A stretch of DNA of 64,000 bases. Source: Sandaracinaceae bacterium (GTDB lineage: Bacteria > Myxococcota_A > Polyangia > Polyangiales > Houyiibacteriaceae). The translations under genes and the position numbers were made by a program. Shown here piece by piece: positions 26,874 to 35,871 of the stretch (the first letter of the stretch is position 1; every line of letters starts with the position of its first letter). The stretch spans positions 2,046,001 to 2,110,000 of the forward strand of contig JACKEI010000001.1 of the NCBI GenBank assembly GCA_020633075.1. Direction: 5' to 3'. The notes under the pieces are model-generated. The model saw only the letters and a program-made list of their open reading frames with translations. It was not told where the DNA came from and ran no database searches.

Positions 26874-28526
26874 TCAGTCGGGCATGATGGTGAACTCGAC
26901 CCGCCGGTTGAGCGCACGCCCCTCGGGAGAGTCGTTGGGCGCCACGGGGTTCCGCTCCCCGTAGCCTTCGTACAGCAGCCGATCACGGCTCGCCCCCTGC
27001 CGGACCAGGTAGTCGACCACGGACCGTGCGCGCTGGTAGCTCAGGTCCGCGTTGTACGCGTCGTCGCCCTCGGAGTCCGTGTAGCCCTCGACGCGGATGC
27101 GGCGGCGGCCTGGCAGCGAGCGGATGACGTCGGCCACTTGGTCCAGCAGCGGGAGGCTCACCGAGCGGATCTCGGCGCTCTCGAAGTCGAAGTAGATGCG
27201 CTCCGAGATCAGGATGCGCGTGTCGGTCACCGTGACGATCGCGCGCTCCGGGCCCGGCTCGGGGCAGCCGTCGTCGTCCTGATAGTTGTCGCGGTCTTCG
27301 GGCTCCATCGGGCACTGGTCCACGCCGTCCGCGATGCCGTCTCCGTCGTTGTCAGGCTCCGGACAGCCGTCCTCGTCCTGGTAGTCGTCGAGGTCCTCGG
27401 ACTCGAGGGGGCACGTGTCTCGCTCGTCTGGGATGCCGTCCGCGTCGTTGTCCGGGTCCGGGCAGCCGTCGTCGTCGGCGAAGCCGTCGGCGTCCTCGGG
27501 GTCGTTCGGGCAGAGGTCCACCGTGTCCTCTAGGCCGTCGGCGTCGTTGTCGAGCTCCGCGCAGAAGTCGCCATCCTCGAAGCCGTCGAAGTCCTCGGGG
27601 CCGGCGGCGCAGGGCTCGCGCTCGTTGCTGTAGCGAATGATCACGAAGCCGCGCACCTGCGGGGCGCCGTAGCCCGCCAGCACCCCCGTGCCCACGCCGA
27701 TGTCGACGGTCCAAGCGACGCTGGGGAAGAGCCGCACGCCCGCGTCCACCTCGAGGGGAAACTCGTTGCTGCGCCGGGTGCGACCGCCGACTCCGGCGCG
27801 CAGCTGCCCCTCGGCGATGAGCGCGAGCGCGGGGATGACCCGATAGCTCGCGCCGAGCTTCACCTGCAGCTCGTCGTCGAGCTCGAAGCCCGGCACCGCC
27901 GAGCGGTCGCGGAAGCGATAGGCCAGGTCGGCCCCGAACGTGAAGTCCCCCGCGTGGTGCGCGTAGACCAGCGCCGGCGTGAGCGTCCAGTAGCGCTGCC
28001 GCGCGTAGGTGGCGCGCCCCCCGCTCGGCAGGGTGCCCTCGACGCGGCCGGAGAGCGCGTTCTGCCCGCGCAAGAAGGGCACCTTGAAGCCAATGCGCAC
28101 GTCCCCCAGCGAAACGTGCGTGTCCGTCTGGATGGGTCCACTCTGGGCGAAGAGCCCGGTGCTGCCGAACACGACGGGCAGCGCCACTCCGAACTCGACC
28201 CACTCGAAGAGGCCCAGCGCGAACAGCAGGTCGGCCTGCACGCGCCACGGCGCGATGCTCTCGCCGTCACCGCGCTCGAGCAGGCCAGCCGCCCCGTTGA
28301 CTCCCAGGCCGGCGACGATGGTGAGGTGGCGGGGAACCTCCGGGCGGTCGAGGGTGAAGGTACTGCCAGACGCCAACGTGGGCTGGAAGAGCTGGAGATC
28401 CAGCGTGGGCCGCTGCGCCTCCACGCGCGAAGCGGGCGACGCGAGCATCCCGCCGAGCAGCGCGACGAACAGGTAGGCGCGCACGACCAGAGGCTGAGAG
28501 CGAGAGGGAGGGAGAGGCTGACCCAC
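26874..28526 (-). CDS. OmpA-family outer-membrane protein with thrombospondin type-3 repeats
   Basis: The protein has about 550 residues and a signal peptide (RAYLFVALLGGMLASPASRVEA). The start is GTG 28526, or GTG 28484, which leaves a shorter and more typical signal. The N-terminal half looks like a beta-barrel rich in aromatic and Gly strands. The centre holds calcium-binding thrombospondin type-3 repeats (DADGIPDERDTCPLESED and similar, at least four). The C-terminus is an OmpA peptidoglycan-binding domain (IRVEGYTDSEGDDAYNADLS, then NRRVEFTI). It should anchor the outer membrane to peptidoglycan. The layout is common in myxobacteria. Confidence 0.9.
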   Translation of the reverse strand: MGQPLPPSRSQPLVVRAYLFVALLGGMLASPASRVEAQRPTLDLQLFQPTLASGSTFTLDRPEVPRHLTIVAGLGVNGAAGLLERGDGESIAPWRVQADLLFALGLFEWVEFGVALPVVFGSTGLFAQSGPIQTDTHVSLGDVRIGFKVPFLRGQNALSGRVEGTLPSGGRATYARQRYWTLTPALVYAHHAGDFTFGADLAYRFRDRSAVPGFELDDELQVKLGASYRVIPALALIAEGQLRAGVGGRTRRSNEFPLEVDAGVRLFPSVAWTVDIGVGTGVLAGYGAPQVRGFVIIRYSNEREPCAAGPEDFDGFEDGDFCAELDNDADGLEDTVDLCPNDPEDADGFADDDGCPDPDNDADGIPDERDTCPLESEDLDDYQDEDGCPEPDNDGDGIADGVDQCPMEPEDRDNYQDDDGCPEPGPERAIVTVTDTRILISERIYFDFESAEIRSVSLPLLDQVADVIRSLPGRRRIRVEGYTDSEGDDAYNADLSYQRARSVVDYLVRQGASRDRLLYEGYGERNPVAPNDSPEGRALNRRVEFTIMPD

Positions 28527-28638
28527 GCTCGAACGGTACCACGCCCGTCGCCGCCCCCGGCATAGGATCCGCGGCGCGAGCACCCCGTCGCCGTGCATTG
28601 ACACCCACGCCCGAGGATTTCTGTCATACTCCGCCACC

Positions 28639-29298
28639 ATGCTCCTGGTCGCGTGCTCTGGCTTCCCCGTCCCCGTGAGTCGTTATTGGGATGCGTTCCC
28701 GGCGGTCGAGATCTCGGACACCGAGATCGCGATGCCAGGCCGCGGCTCCATCCGTCGCTGGACGCGGGAGTCACCCAGCGGGTTCGTGTTCTCGGTGATG
28801 GCGCCGAAGCTGCTGGGCGAGACCGGGTTCAAGAAGAGCCAGGAGTCGGACGACGCCCTGGCCGCTGTGCTTGGGCTCTGCGGCGAGCTGGGGGCGCGCG
28901 CCATCGTGTTCGGGGCGCCGCCCACGTTCAAGGCCACCAAGACCAACCGGGCCGCCATCAAGCGCCTGGTCTCGCAGAAGACGCTCGTGCGTGGTCCCGC
29001 CCTGGTGTTCGACCTGCCGGCCTGGAAGCCCGCCCAGGTGCTGGACGCTGCCGAGCGCGACGACGTGGTGGCCGCGTACGACCCACTCCTGCACGACCCG
29101 GTCGACAGCGGCCCGCTACGCTACATCCGGCTCGCGGGGCCCGCCGGGCACCGTAGCCGCTACGACGAGCCCTCCATCGATCAGCTGGCCGACCACATCA
29201 AGGGCTTCGAGGACGACTCGGAGCGCGACACCTTCTGCGTCTTCTGCAATATCGACATGGAGACCAACGCCACCCAGCTACTCGGCCGCCTGGGCTGA
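28639..29298 (+). CDS. DUF72-family protein
   Basis: This 219-residue protein has the DUF72 TIM-barrel-like pattern. The start GFPVPVSRYWDAFPAVEI is followed by the diagnostic WTRESPSGFVFSVMAPK (the family has P..F.FS.K.). It ends with TFCVFCNIDMETNATQLL, the usual C-terminal motif with asparagine. The gene is divergent from the OmpA gene. CATACT lies 8 bases before the ATG. It is followed after 8 bases by the pseudouridine synthase gene. DUF72 proteins have no established activity. Confidence 0.85.
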   Translation: MLLVACSGFPVPVSRYWDAFPAVEISDTEIAMPGRGSIRRWTRESPSGFVFSVMAPKLLGETGFKKSQESDDALAAVLGLCGELGARAIVFGAPPTFKATKTNRAAIKRLVSQKTLVRGPALVFDLPAWKPAQVLDAAERDDVVAAYDPLLHDPVDSGPLRYIRLAGPAGHRSRYDEPSIDQLADHIKGFEDDSERDTFCVFCNIDMETNATQLLGRLG

Positions 29299-29306
29299 AG
29301 GGCCCC

Positions 29307-30332
29307 ATGATCCAGCCTCCCTCCGTCGACCCGCTCGACGACGCCGCCGACACCGACGACGATGACGAGCTCGTCACTCTGAGCGCGCCCCCGAGCGCGG
29401 AGCCCATTCGCGTGGTGCTCCGTGAGCAGGACGCGGGCGAACGCCTCGACCGCCTGCTCGCCGAGAGGGAAGAGGTGCCGCACTCCCGCAGCGTCATCCA
29501 GCGCTTCATCGCGGAGGGACGCGTGAGCGTCGACGGCAAGGTCATCGACCGCAAGGCCCTCGCGAGCCCTCTCGGCGTGGTGCTCATCCGTCCGGCCCCG
29601 CCGCCCCCCATGGTGGCCTTGCCGGAAGATCTGCCGCTGGACGTGCTCTTCGAGGACGAGCACCTGATCGTGGTCAACAAGGCCGCCGGCATGGTGGTCC
29701 ATCCGGCGCCCGGCCATCCCAGCGGCACGCTGGTCAACGCGCTCTTGCACCACGCCCAGCTGCACCCCTCCCTGCGCGACGGTCAGGGACGGCCAGGCAT
29801 CGTGCACCGTCTGGACAAGGACACCAGCGGCGTGCTGGTGGCGGCAAAGACCCCGGCCGGACACGAGGGCCTGGTGCGCCTCTTCCAGGCCCACACCATC
29901 GAGCGTCGCTACGTGGCCATCGCGGTGGGACCGCACCTGCGCTCGCAGACCTTCGACACCCTGCACGGCCGACACCCGCACGACCGCAAGCGCTTCAGCT
30001 CCAACGTGAGCAAGGGCAAGAGCGCCATCACGCACGCCGTGGTGACCGAGCGCCTGCACGGCGGCGGGTTGGTGACGGTGACCCTCGAGACCGGGCGCAC
30101 GCACCAGATTCGCGTGCACCTGAGCGACTCCGGCACGCCGGTGCTGGCGGACCCCCTCTACGGCAAGAAGAGCCGCGACCCGCGCCTGCAACAAGCGGAG
30201 CAGGCCATTGGCCGTCAGGCTCTACACGCCGAGCTGCTGGGCTTCGTGCACCCCATCACGGGCGAAGCTGTGCGCTTCGAGGCTCCGCCGCCAGCTGACT
30301 TCCAAGCCGCCCTCGCCATCCTGCGCGAGTGA
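29307..30332 (+). CDS. rluD: RluD-family 23S rRNA pseudouridine synthase
   Basis: This 341-residue enzyme isomerises uridine to pseudouridine. The N-terminal S4 RNA-binding domain runs from about residue 43 to 90 (ERLDRLLAEREE, SVIQRFIAEGRVSVDGK). The catalytic domain contains VVNKAAGMVVHPAPGH and the active-site Asp in GIVHRLDKDTSGVLVAAKT. It ends with GRTHQIRVHLS. The Glu/Asp-rich start before the S4 domain is longer than in E. coli RluD. The specific positions in 23S rRNA cannot be told from RluC/RluD motifs alone; RluD is the likely assignment because of the S4 domain and the RLDKDTSG context. Confidence 0.88.
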   Translation: MIQPPSVDPLDDAADTDDDDELVTLSAPPSAEPIRVVLREQDAGERLDRLLAEREEVPHSRSVIQRFIAEGRVSVDGKVIDRKALASPLGVVLIRPAPPPPMVALPEDLPLDVLFEDEHLIVVNKAAGMVVHPAPGHPSGTLVNALLHHAQLHPSLRDGQGRPGIVHRLDKDTSGVLVAAKTPAGHEGLVRLFQAHTIERRYVAIAVGPHLRSQTFDTLHGRHPHDRKRFSSNVSKGKSAITHAVVTERLHGGGLVTVTLETGRTHQIRVHLSDSGTPVLADPLYGKKSRDPRLQQAEQAIGRQALHAELLGFVHPITGEAVRFEAPPPADFQAALAILRE

Positions 30333-30345
30333 GGCGACCGGAGGC

Positions 30346-30609
30346 TCACCACATGACCGACTCGACGTGGCCCTTGCTGCGCACGAGGATGTCGATGATG
30401 GCGCGGTCGTAGAAGTTCTTCTCGAAGAGCTCGGGGGCCACGCGGCTGCGGAAGAGCGCGCGCCCCTCTTCGATCTCACCCTCGAGCACGGTGAAGAGGT
30501 TGTCCCCCTTCACGCCCTCGACGATCTTGTCCTCGTTGTACAGCGAGAGGTCGCTCGCGATCGCGCGGGAGAGACGACGAGCAGCTTCTTCGGTTTCGAT
30601 CAGGGCCAT
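30346..30609 (-). CDS. Small conserved-looking protein of unknown function
   Basis: This 87-residue protein begins MALIETEEAARRLSRAIASD and is helical, with acidic and basic residues balanced and no signal or membrane segment. It contains a FYDRAIIDILVRSKGHVESV end that resembles helical interaction domains. It follows the membrane toroid gene by 33 bases and lies tail to tail with rluD. Its good codon use and clean boundaries support a real gene. No family is recognised. Confidence 0.65.
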   Translation of the reverse strand: MALIETEEAARRLSRAIASDLSLYNEDKIVEGVKGDNLFTVLEGEIEEGRALFRSRVAPELFEKNFYDRAIIDILVRSKGHVESVMW

Positions 30610-30642
30610 GACGCGATGTGTACCGCGTTCGGCCTCGGGCTG

Positions 30643-32868
30643 TCAAAAGCGTGCGGCGAGGTAGCGGATATAGGCAGACCCGGCGTGCTGGACGTAGTCG
30701 TTGCGGACGACGAGGTCCCCGGGAGCGCCGGTCATGCCCCCGCGCATGGCGTCGGGGCGGCTCATGAGGTGGGTGGGGCCCGGGAGGAACTGGTGCTGGA
30801 GCAGCGCCTGCACGCCCCGCTCCACCTGGCGCACGAGGGCCGGGTCGCTGGGTTCCTCCCCCCCGGCGAGCGCGGCGAAGGCCTCGGTGCGGGAGGCCGT
30901 GCCCGTGATCTGGGCGGGAATGATGGGACCGAGCCCGTAGGCGCCAGTCACGTCCCAGACCGTCTCGCCAGGTTGGTACTGAACGCGCCGTGAGAAGGCC
31001 GCCCAGCGCTGGCAGAAGTCCCCGACCGCCGGAAGCTCGGCGCGCAGCAGGGTGCGGTACTCGCCATAGGCGATGCAGGTCCAGTGCTCTTCCTCGAAGA
31101 GATAGGGCTCGCCCAGCGCCCGGCGGGAGTCCACGGCGAGGTAGCGCAGCAGCCTCTGGGCCGCGTCGCGGAGCTGCGCGTCGCCCGTCAGCGCGGCCCC
31201 GCGCACCAAGGCGAGGGCCCCCTCCCCGCTGAAGTACATCAGCTGCACGTCAATGGGCTCTTGCCGCAGAAGGTCGTAGCCGTGCATGAGCTCTCCGTCT
31301 GGGCGCTGTTGTTGAACGATGAAGGCGAGGAGGTCGTGGTGGAGCGCCGCGAGCTCCGGCGTGTCGGCCGCGCTGCGCAGGTCGTAGAGGGCCACGGCCA
31401 GCAGCGCGGTGGCCCCGAACTCCGGTCCGTTCTCGGTCACGATGCAGCGCGCGCCAGCCGGCCCGCAGGGCTGGAGCATCTCGAGGAGGTAGCTCACGCC
31501 GCGCTGGGCGCCCTCGGTGGCGCGTGACAGCCCGAGCTCGTGTCCCGCCTGAGCCAGGAAGTAGGCCACGCCTGCGTGGCGCGTGAAGTCGTAGCCCGCG
31601 TTGGTGGTCAGGCCCCGCGCCGCGTCCACCTGATACGCGAACACACCATCGAAGCGCTGATGCCGCAAGATGAAGTCCACGCTGTCGTGGATGGCGGCGC
31701 GCACCCTTTCTTCGCTCGCGTCCGGGAGCGGGCGCCTGCGGGACGCGTCGCGGTAGGGCGGGTCGGTGTAGGTGCGAAAGCGGAGCAGCTCGACCTCCAC
31801 CTCCGGCGACCCCTGTGCGGCGGCGTCGGGCGCGCCAGCCGGCGCGAGCGCCGGAGCCTGCTGCAGCCGGGCGACGATGGCCTCGAGGTCCGTCCCGAAC
31901 TGAAAGACCGGCATGGGCGAGAAGGGGACCGCCACGTGCGCCCCGATGAGCTGGAGCGTCGTGGGCGTCTCGATGGCCAGCGCGCCGGCCCGCCGCACCA
32001 ACACCCCGTCATGGAGCGGCGCGAGCTGCAAGAGGGACAGCCAGGGAAAGAGCGAGGGCCGCGAGCGCCGCGTGGGCACGCTGATGACCCAAGCCCCCTC
32101 GCTGGGCAGGAGCCCAAAAAAGCGCTCGCGGGCGCCGGCGAGGGTCTCGCGCAGGGACTGCGTCCCGATGTGCTGGGCCCGGACGCGTCCGTGACGCACG
32201 AGCTCCACCACGACGGGCCCGGCGGCGACGTGCTCGGGGAGCTCGCCTGTGCCGCGCACCGCCGCGAACGCCGCCTGCATGGTGGCGTCGCTAGGTGGCT
32301 CTACCGCGTGGCCCACCGCCAGCGCGCGCCCCGCCGCGAAGGCGACGACCAGGACGCTGGCGCTGGCCGCGAGCAGCCGGCGCAGCCGCCGCCCGAGCGT
32401 CCCCGGTGGGCCTCCGTGACGTGCGGCGAGATAGCCCACCTGGAGCGCGGGGAACACCACCAGGTACGGTAGAAAGAGCGCGACGCCAAAGGCCATGAAG
32501 CCGACCCCAACGGGCCCCACCGCACCAAAGCGGCCCGTGATGTCCGCGGCGGTTAGCGCGAGCAAGACCATGAAGCCGAGGCCCAGCACGATGCGCGCCC
32601 CGGCGGCCCAGGCAGCGACGCGCGCGCCCGGCTGCCCCCCGCGTAGCAATGCCAGGGCGGACACCAAGAAGGTCGCGGCGAGCACGCCCAGGGGCACGTC
32701 GAAGGGGAGATAACGGGCGGGCAGCACGAACAGCGCGAACGCCGTGACGAGGCAGAGCCCGAACGCATCCACCAGGGCGAGCCAGGGGTGCTTCTCCGGG
32801 CGCTGTGCTGCAGCCGACCCACCGGCCGGACCCTGCGTCGCTGCGTTGTTCGACTCGTCCGAGGTCAC
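30643..32868 (-). CDS. Multi-pass membrane protein with alpha/alpha-toroid-like C-terminus
   Basis: This 741-residue protein has an N-terminal membrane domain with about five hydrophobic helices (for example LVDAFGLCLVTAFALFVLPA, GFMVLLALTAADI, VSVLVVAFAAGRALAV). The C-terminal half has repeated helical pairs with YDFTRHAGVAYFLAQAGHEL, GVSYLLEMLQPCG and AQRLLRYLAVD, the helix-loop-helix spacing of terpene-cyclase or glycosyl-type alpha/alpha toroids. No catalytic motif is obvious. It sits behind purD with a 26-base gap. It could be a cell-surface synthase or a carbohydrate-active enzyme; this is a guess. Confidence 0.7.
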   Translation of the reverse strand: MTSDESNNAATQGPAGGSAAAQRPEKHPWLALVDAFGLCLVTAFALFVLPARYLPFDVPLGVLAATFLVSALALLRGGQPGARVAAWAAGARIVLGLGFMVLLALTAADITGRFGAVGPVGVGFMAFGVALFLPYLVVFPALQVGYLAARHGGPPGTLGRRLRRLLAASASVLVVAFAAGRALAVGHAVEPPSDATMQAAFAAVRGTGELPEHVAAGPVVVELVRHGRVRAQHIGTQSLRETLAGARERFFGLLPSEGAWVISVPTRRSRPSLFPWLSLLQLAPLHDGVLVRRAGALAIETPTTLQLIGAHVAVPFSPMPVFQFGTDLEAIVARLQQAPALAPAGAPDAAAQGSPEVEVELLRFRTYTDPPYRDASRRRPLPDASEERVRAAIHDSVDFILRHQRFDGVFAYQVDAARGLTTNAGYDFTRHAGVAYFLAQAGHELGLSRATEGAQRGVSYLLEMLQPCGPAGARCIVTENGPEFGATALLAVALYDLRSAADTPELAALHHDLLAFIVQQQRPDGELMHGYDLLRQEPIDVQLMYFSGEGALALVRGAALTGDAQLRDAAQRLLRYLAVDSRRALGEPYLFEEEHWTCIAYGEYRTLLRAELPAVGDFCQRWAAFSRRVQYQPGETVWDVTGAYGLGPIIPAQITGTASRTEAFAALAGGEEPSDPALVRQVERGVQALLQHQFLPGPTHLMSRPDAMRGGMTGAPGDLVVRNDYVQHAGSAYIRYLAARF

Positions 32869-32894
32869 GAGCGCACGTTACGCGGCTTGCGCCG

Positions 32895-34181
32895 TCACGA
32901 CGAGCGCGAAGGGCTGGCGCTCCGGGCGCGCCAGCCGATGTCGCGCCGCAGCATCTTGCCGTCGAAGGTGATCGCGTCGGCCGCACGATAGGCACGCTCC
33001 GCGGCTTGCTCGAGCGTGTCCCCCACGGCCGTGACGGTGAGCACCCGACCGCCATGGGTGACCACCTGCCCGTCGCGCTCGGCCGTGCCTGCGTGGAAGA
33101 CCTCGACGCCTTCCACGGCGGCCGCCGCCTCGAGCCCCTCGATGACCTTGCCGGTCTCGTACGCGCCGGGGTAGCCACCCGAGGCCAGCACCACACACAG
33201 GCTGGTGGGGGCCTCCCACACGGGCTCCACGGCGCTCACGTCGCCGCGCGCCGAGCCCTGCAAGAGCGGCAAGATGGACCCCTGCCAGCGCATCATCATG
33301 CTCTCGCACTCGGGGTCGCCGAAGCGCGTGTTGTACTCCAGCACGAGCGGCTCGCCGTCCACGATCATGAGCCCCACGAAGAGGGCACCGCGAAAGGGGT
33401 GACCCTCCGCGCGCATGCCGGCGAGGGTCGGCTCCACCACGCGGGCGAGCGTCTTCTGCCGCACCTCGTCGGTGAAGACGGGAGGCGGCGAGTAGGCGCC
33501 CATGCCACCGGTGTTGGGCCCCTGGTCGCCGTCGTACGCGCGCTTGTGGTCCTGCGCCGGAGCCATGGGCACGTAGCGCTCGCCGTCCGAGACCACGTGG
33601 AAGCTGACCTCTTCGCCGACCAGGCACTCTTCGATCAACACGCGCGCGCCGGCCCCGCCGAACTCGCGCTGTCGCATGATGCGGTCCACCGCGTCGGCAG
33701 CCTCGTCGGCGTCCTTGGCCACGGTCACGCCCTTCCCTGCGGCCAGACCGTCGGCCTTGACCACCAGCGGGCGCCCGGCCGCGCGCACGTAGGCCTCGGC
33801 CTCGTCGGCGTCGTCGAAGACGCGGAAGCCGGCCGTCGGGACGCCGTGGCGCGCCATGAACTCCTTCGAGAAGATCTTGGAGCCCTCGAGCTGGGCCTGG
33901 AAGCGCGCCGGGCCGAAGGCCTCGATACCGGCAGCCGCGAGCGCGTCGATGGCCCCGTCCACCAGCGGCGCCTCGGGGCCCACTACCACGAAGCCCGCGC
34001 CCACCTCCGTGGCCAGCGCGACGATGGCCTCCGGCGTGGCCTTGGGAAGCGGCCTGCGCTCCGCCACCGCGCCCATGCCCGCGTTGCCCGGCGCGACGAC
34101 CACGTCGACGCCCTCGTCTTGCGCGAGCTTCCACGCCAAGGCGTGCTCACGCGCGCCGCTGCCGATGACCAGGACCTTCAT
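32895..34181 (-). CDS. purD: Phosphoribosylamine--glycine ligase
   Basis: This 428-residue ATP-grasp enzyme makes glycinamide ribonucleotide, step 2 of purine synthesis. It begins MKVLVIGSGAREHALAWKLAQ and has VVVGPEAPLVDG, VKADGLAAGKGVTVA (ATP-grasp) and GGMGAYSPPPVFT. The length is normal. It follows purH by 15 bases and is probably cotranscribed with it. The last residues are Ser/Arg-rich and are the only unusual part. Confidence 0.97.
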   Translation of the reverse strand: MKVLVIGSGAREHALAWKLAQDEGVDVVVAPGNAGMGAVAERRPLPKATPEAIVALATEVGAGFVVVGPEAPLVDGAIDALAAAGIEAFGPARFQAQLEGSKIFSKEFMARHGVPTAGFRVFDDADEAEAYVRAAGRPLVVKADGLAAGKGVTVAKDADEAADAVDRIMRQREFGGAGARVLIEECLVGEEVSFHVVSDGERYVPMAPAQDHKRAYDGDQGPNTGGMGAYSPPPVFTDEVRQKTLARVVEPTLAGMRAEGHPFRGALFVGLMIVDGEPLVLEYNTRFGDPECESMMMRWQGSILPLLQGSARGDVSAVEPVWEAPTSLCVVLASGGYPGAYETGKVIEGLEAAAAVEGVEVFHAGTAERDGQVVTHGGRVLTVTAVGDTLEQAAERAYRAADAITFDGKMLRRDIGWRARSASPSRSS

Positions 34182-34196
34182 GAGTGACCTCGTAGC

Positions 34197-35744
34197 TCAG
34201 TGACGGAAGTGGCGAACGCCCGTGAAGACCATGGCCAGCCCGGCCGCGTCCGCTGCCGCGATGATGGCGTCGTCGTTCTTGGAGCCGCCCGGGTGCGCCA
34301 CCGCGGTGATGCCCGCCGCGGCCGCCGCCTCGATGCCGTCCGGGAAGGGGAAGAAGGCGTCCGACGCCATGACCGCGCCCTGCGAGAGCTCGCCGGACTT
34401 CTCCGACGCGATCTTGACGGCCGTGACGCGCGCCATCTGCCCGGCGCCCACACCCACGGTGCGGTCGGGCTTGGCGAAGATGATGGCGTTGCTCTTGACG
34501 TGCTTGCACACGCGCCACGCGAACTCGAGGGCCGCCCACTCGTCCTTGGTGGGCTCGCGCTTGCTGACCACCTTGGACTCACGGATCTCGGCGCCACCGG
34601 TGGCGTCGCGGTCCTGCACCACGATGCCGCCGCTGATGCGCTTGTAGTGCAGCGCGTGGTGCTCGGGCCCCAGCCAGGCGCCCGTGGCGAGGATGCGCAG
34701 GTTGCCCTTCTTCTTGAGCTTGGCGAGCGCGTCGTCGTCGTAGCCGGGCGCGATGACGCACTCGATGAAGGTCTCGGCCAGCGCGCCGGCCGTGGCCAGG
34801 TCCACCTTCTGATTGAGCGCGACGATGCCGCCGAAGGCGCTCTGCGAGTCCGCCTCGCGGGCCACGCGATAGGCCTCTTCCAGCGTGGCAGCGCGCGCGA
34901 CGCCGCAGGGGTTGGTGTGCTTGACCACCACCGCGGCGGGGCCCTCGGTGAACTCACGCACGGCGTCCAGCGCCGCGTCCACGTCCACCAGGTTGTTGAA
35001 GGAGAGCTCCTTGCCACCCTCGTCGAGCGACTGCGTCAGCGCCAGGCTGCCCGGCTCGGCGTCGCGGTCGATGTAGAACGCACCCGTCTGGTGAGGGTTC
35101 TCGCCGTAGCGGACGTCGTAGCCCTTGCGGAAGCTGAGCGTGAGCGTACCCGGGTACGCAGAGCCCTCTTCGCGCGTCATGTAGGCGGCGATGGCTCCGT
35201 CGTAGGCCGCCGTGTGCGTGAAGGCCTTGGCCGCCAGCTCGGCCCGCAGCGCGAGGGTGGTCTCCCCGCTGCCCGCGATCGCCTCGAGCACACGCCCGTA
35301 GTCGGCGGGCTCGGTGACGATGGTGACCCGGCCGTGGTTCTTCGCGGCGCTGCGCACCATGGATGGCCCACCGATGTCGATGTTCTCGATGATCTCGTCG
35401 TGCTCGGCGCCCGCCGCGACGGTCTTCTCGAAGGGGTAGAGGTTCACGCACACCAGCCCGATGGGCTTGCCCCCGATGCTGCTGAGGGCGGCGCGGTCCT
35501 CGTCTAGGTCGCGCATGAGGATGCCGCCGTGCACGCGCGGATGCAGCGTCTTGACCCGGCCATCCATGATCTCGGGGGACTGGGTGTACTCCGAGACGTC
35601 GATGACCGTCAGGCCCGCGTCCCGCAGGGCCTTGGCCGTGCCTCCGGTGGAAAGGATCTCGATGCCGGCGGCGGCGAGGCCCTTGGCAAAATCCACGACT
35701 CCGGTCTTGTCCGAGACCGACACCAACGCTCGTTCGATGCGCAC
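34197..35744 (-). CDS. purH: Bifunctional AICAR transformylase/IMP cyclohydrolase
   Basis: This 515-residue enzyme carries out the last two steps of IMP synthesis. The N-terminal cyclohydrolase part has ALVSVSDKTGVVDFAKGLA and EILSTGGTAKAL; the C-terminal transformylase part has AVVVKHTNPCGVA with the catalytic Lys-His, and HPGGSKNDDAI near the end. The start is GTG 35744, supported by GGAGGT at 35751-35756 with 6-base spacing. A sigma-70-like promoter lies at 35798-35825. It heads the purH-purD operon. Confidence 0.97.
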   Translation of the reverse strand: MRIERALVSVSDKTGVVDFAKGLAAAGIEILSTGGTAKALRDAGLTVIDVSEYTQSPEIMDGRVKTLHPRVHGGILMRDLDEDRAALSSIGGKPIGLVCVNLYPFEKTVAAGAEHDEIIENIDIGGPSMVRSAAKNHGRVTIVTEPADYGRVLEAIAGSGETTLALRAELAAKAFTHTAAYDGAIAAYMTREEGSAYPGTLTLSFRKGYDVRYGENPHQTGAFYIDRDAEPGSLALTQSLDEGGKELSFNNLVDVDAALDAVREFTEGPAAVVVKHTNPCGVARAATLEEAYRVAREADSQSAFGGIVALNQKVDLATAGALAETFIECVIAPGYDDDALAKLKKKGNLRILATGAWLGPEHHALHYKRISGGIVVQDRDATGGAEIRESKVVSKREPTKDEWAALEFAWRVCKHVKSNAIIFAKPDRTVGVGAGQMARVTAVKIASEKSGELSQGAVMASDAFFPFPDGIEAAAAAGITAVAHPGGSKNDDAIIAAADAAGLAMVFTGVRHFRH

Positions 35745-35750
35745 GACGCT

Positions 35751-35756
35751 ACCTCC
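35751..35756 (-). promoter_or_regulatory. Ribosome binding site of purH
   Basis: GGAGGT on the minus strand ends 6 bases before the GTG start at 35744. It is one of the few strong Shine-Dalgarno sites in the window and supports this GTG as the start. Confidence 0.85.
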
Positions 35757-35797
35757 AGCTCGGCGTAGCCGACGGTGACCACGCGCAGGAAGCTGCC

Positions 35798-35825
35798 CGT
35801 ATAGCGTCTAGCGCGAGGCGGTCAA
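35798..35825 (-). promoter_or_regulatory. Sigma-70-like promoter of purH
   Basis: On the minus strand TTGACC (35825-35820) is followed after 16 bases by TATACG (35803-35798). The start codon lies about 54 bases further on, so a leader with a good ribosome site is expected. This is the best classical promoter seen in the window. Confidence 0.65.
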
Positions 35826-35871
35826 ACCGAGTCGCGCATGCGTCCCCTTCCTTCGCGCGCTACCACTCCGC

